A DNA stretch of 64,000 bases from Toxonevra muliebris (taxonomy: Eukaryota > Arthropoda > Insecta > Diptera > Pallopteridae). Below the pieces are notes generated by a model, which did not search any database, was not told where the DNA came from, and saw only the letters and a program-made list of their open reading frames with translations. Location of the stretch: positions 4,182,204 to 4,246,203 of the forward strand of contig OY829328.1 of assembly GCA_963691655.1 (NCBI GenBank), given 5' to 3'. Position 1 is the stretch's first letter. Each line of letters begins with the position of its first letter. Position numbers and translations under genes: made by a program. Shown here piece by piece: positions 61,451 through 64,000 of this stretch.

Positions 61451-64000
61451 ATCACATACAAAAGTGCTACTTTTGGCAAACGTCTCAGCATAATATTTTT
61501 TATGTTATCATGCCTCGCCGACTTTCTTAACGGAGCTTGGCTCTATGGATATGATAAAAAATTAATTTACCATTTTCTAAAACCTAAATATGTTTTTCTC
61601 AAGATCATGTTTTTGAAACTGGCATGCACTATAACTCAAAAAATTCTTGAGATATTAATAAGAGTTTTTTAATTAAAGGTAATTGAATTGGATTTATCTA
61701 AATTTAGCACTCAAAACATTATTTAAAAAAAGTTATATACAAAGAAATATGCAAAGTATATTCTAATAATTTTTTATAGAGAAAATGGTGTCAAATTTAA
61801 CTTAAAAAATACAAGAATACAAGAAGAAAAAACATGTCAGTCGAAAAATTACGCACAAGTAAAGGAATCTATTTTTAAAACCCTTCATACATCATACACA
61901 GCAGAGGAGCATCAAGAAAAAAACAAAATTTAGAAAAAAGCAGAGGGAAAACTAAACTTTGGTACAATTGGATATTTCTACGATAAAAATTGTTGAACAT
62001 TGAAAGCTTGCACCAAAATATCATAATCTGCCTTTTCTGGTTGAATGAAAAATGATAGTCAAGAAGCGAAATTGCATAAAAGAAATGTTAAGTTAAAGAA
62101 TACTAAATCAAAAGAATAAAGAACGCTTATAATTAGCGTCATGCAAGCAGTTAGAAATGGTTAACAGCCGTGATCGTTGCTAAAAGGTTTATTATAATTT
62201 CATAATTAGCAATAGCAGCAAAAATTTTACTTTTATATGTATGAAAAAAGTAAATGTACATACTTCTCCCATTTATGTACAAAAACTTCCCATAACAATT
62301 ACAACAGCAAAACCAAAGCAAAACCTGTCAGCCGAAGAAATATCTAATATAAAAAAAGAATTCAAACCATCAGAGTATATGTAAAAAAAAGACAAGGAGT
62401 ATAAGAAATATGAATTTGTATTAAAATGCATTCGTATTAAAAAAATGTTGTAAAAACCTTCTTAGAAAGTAGAAAAAAAAAAAAATTATCTGTGTATGTA
62501 GGTTGCTCAAATATCACAAGCAAATCAAGCATTGCAACTATGCTTCCTTTCCATTCAACAACACTAATGCCACCCGCTTTCCGCCACTACCAATCTATAC
62601 TACACATACATCACACATTACTCCACACCGTAATGATTCCATTCGTGCAGCAGTCAATATCATGACTCACGCTGATGATTATATGACAAGAGAGAGTTGC
62701 GCGATGGATTCCCCTTCCCCGATTTTATTTTTGTTATTTAGTTATTGTTCGGGAAATGTTAGAAAAAAGTGAAGAATTTCAACAAATATGTAACCAATTT
62801 CAGATGTGGGATTATATTCATGTGTAGGAATAAAGTTAGAAGAAAAGATTTTATTAATATTTTGATATAATTAAATAAATATTTTTTTATAGCGTTCCCG
62901 TTAGTTAATACTATTGAGGTGGTGACAGAATTACGAATATGAAAAAAATGATTATTGAAAAATCGATTTTAATGTTTAAACTTTTTCAAAATTCTATAAG
63001 TCCCCTTTTCCACACAGCAAGTTTTTTTGTCGGCAAGTTTCCAATTCTCTTTTGGACTTGCCACTTTCTTTTTCACACAACACGATTTCTTGGGCAATTC
63101 TGGTCTTACTTTGTCTGTCATTCGTGTTGTGAAAAACTTTTTATTAACATTTTATTAAATAAAAATAAATAAATGACAAGTGAAATCGGTTTATTGAATA
63201 AAAATAAATAGATTAATGGAAGAAAAGTGTAATTTTAAATGAAAACTGTTTTTCCAGTAAGAAAATAAAGTTAATGCGCGACAAATAAGAATAAAAAGAG
63301 GGCGTATTGACAACTTATATCTACCTCTATTTTTTTCGTCAAGCGACGAGGTATCAGGATTGCATTTGTCAATTGAACATAAATTTAACGCAGATAACAC
63401 AAGCCGACAAAATTTTACTGACCTTCAGAACCAGGCAATACTTTTCCGATGATTAACTGACTACAGAATAGCCCCAGGCTTTTAAAAAACATTTTTTCAA
63501 ATAAAAACGTATAAAATGCCCTGGAATATATCACAAGCAAGAAGTAATAACATAATAGGGTTTCAAGTTTTTCATTATAGTTGAGTTTGTTTACTTCCTG
63601 ACCTGCTCAGCTTCCAAATAAAATAATAAATAACAAGGCCGCTCATTGTGTCTGCGTGTTGGTAAATTAGAGAGCTTTATTGCCATAAAAAGGCAAGTCA
63701 AATAAGTTTATACTTTAGATTTGAGAGTAATGGGTCGTAATCAAGGGATTTCAATGAACCTGTGCTCATTTTAAAGCTTAATGGTATAGCTTCTACTTGA
63801 ACTACAAAACTACATAGAAAGTGATAGTAGTTGAAGTAAAATATTTACATTCTTGCAATGCTCATAAATTTTCCAATTATCAGCTTTTTTATGATATTTT
63901 TCGTTTAAATAGAACAACATACACATACGTTTTCCCATTACACATTGCTCATTAAACGTATTAGGTGGCAACGCTCAATTTTTATTTTTGTTGTGTATTT

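Larger units (their letters stand above)
54236..64000 (-). other. Large first intron of Khc (5' part, open at window edge)
   Basis: Everything from the TTTCAG acceptor at 54236 to the window end lies between Khc exon 2 and its unseen first exon, if the gene has the usual fly structure. I looked on the minus strand for codons of the conserved VVCRFRPLN segment and did not find them. The interval is AT-rich and holds a SINE, LINE fragments, a Harbinger relic and inverted-repeat elements, described separately. The rest, for example 54800-55400, 57100-58050 and 61500-64000, is low-complexity AT sequence with long A/T runs (about 22 T at 57511) in which I recognise no gene. Confidence 0.7.

Noticed and set aside
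63006..63412. Inverted-repeat element around GTCGGC and CACAACACGA hairpins
   Set aside because: Several short stems are visible, but no single pair of termini gives a consistent element or target duplication.

Overview
The window looks like nuclear DNA of a higher (brachyceran) fly. The three conserved proteins are very close to dipteran orthologues, introns are mostly 50-90 nt with GT-AG ends, and the sequence is AT-rich with many degraded transposons. The repeat style and the conserved genes would fit an acalyptrate fly such as a tephritid. That assignment is my inference; no species can be read from the sequence itself.

Four protein genes are supported, all in the right half. (1) 33496-35823 (+): a 244-residue MADF-domain, DNA-binding-type protein whose start codon is split by an intron. 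(2) 40436-37769 (-): CCDC93, a subunit of the endosomal CCC (COMMD/CCDC22/CCDC93) complex, in ten exons. (3) 42941-45135 (+): the type II protein arginine methyltransferase PRMT5 (Drosophila csul), in six exons, the first intron being GC-AG. (4) 54235-51303 (-): kinesin-1 heavy chain (Khc) without its first coding exon, which must lie beyond the right edge. CCDC93 and PRMT5 are divergently arranged, 2.5 kb apart. PRMT5 and Khc are convergent, about 6.2 kb apart. I see no functional link among the four; this is a conserved neighbourhood, not an operon.

1-33 kb contains no gene I can support. It is intergenic or intronic DNA with transposon remains: an R1-like LINE relic (5.1-5.5 kb), a 5'-truncated RNase H-bearing LINE (9.05-10.34 kb), a second LINE relic with a readable RT FADD box (31.5-32.5 kb), and many short inverted-repeat elements, several with recognisable target-site duplications. 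54.2-64 kb is the large first intron of Khc and holds a PIF/Harbinger transposase relic and further LINE fragments.

The most interesting non-genic structure is a tRNA-derived SINE family with three copies (13.4, 37.0 and 55.4 kb). Its 3' end, finishing in a CCTAA-type tail, matches the 3' end of the LINE at 9.05-10.34 kb. The window therefore appears to hold both a SINE and the LINE family whose reverse transcriptase probably mobilised it. Other points of note are a TA-flanked 896-bp element inside an intron of the MADF gene with four copies of its terminal motif, a cluster of short palindromic TAGTGGTAG-type units near 25.5 kb, a perfect 145-bp tandem duplication at 29.6 kb, and a large imperfect inverted duplication at 16.3-16.8 kb.
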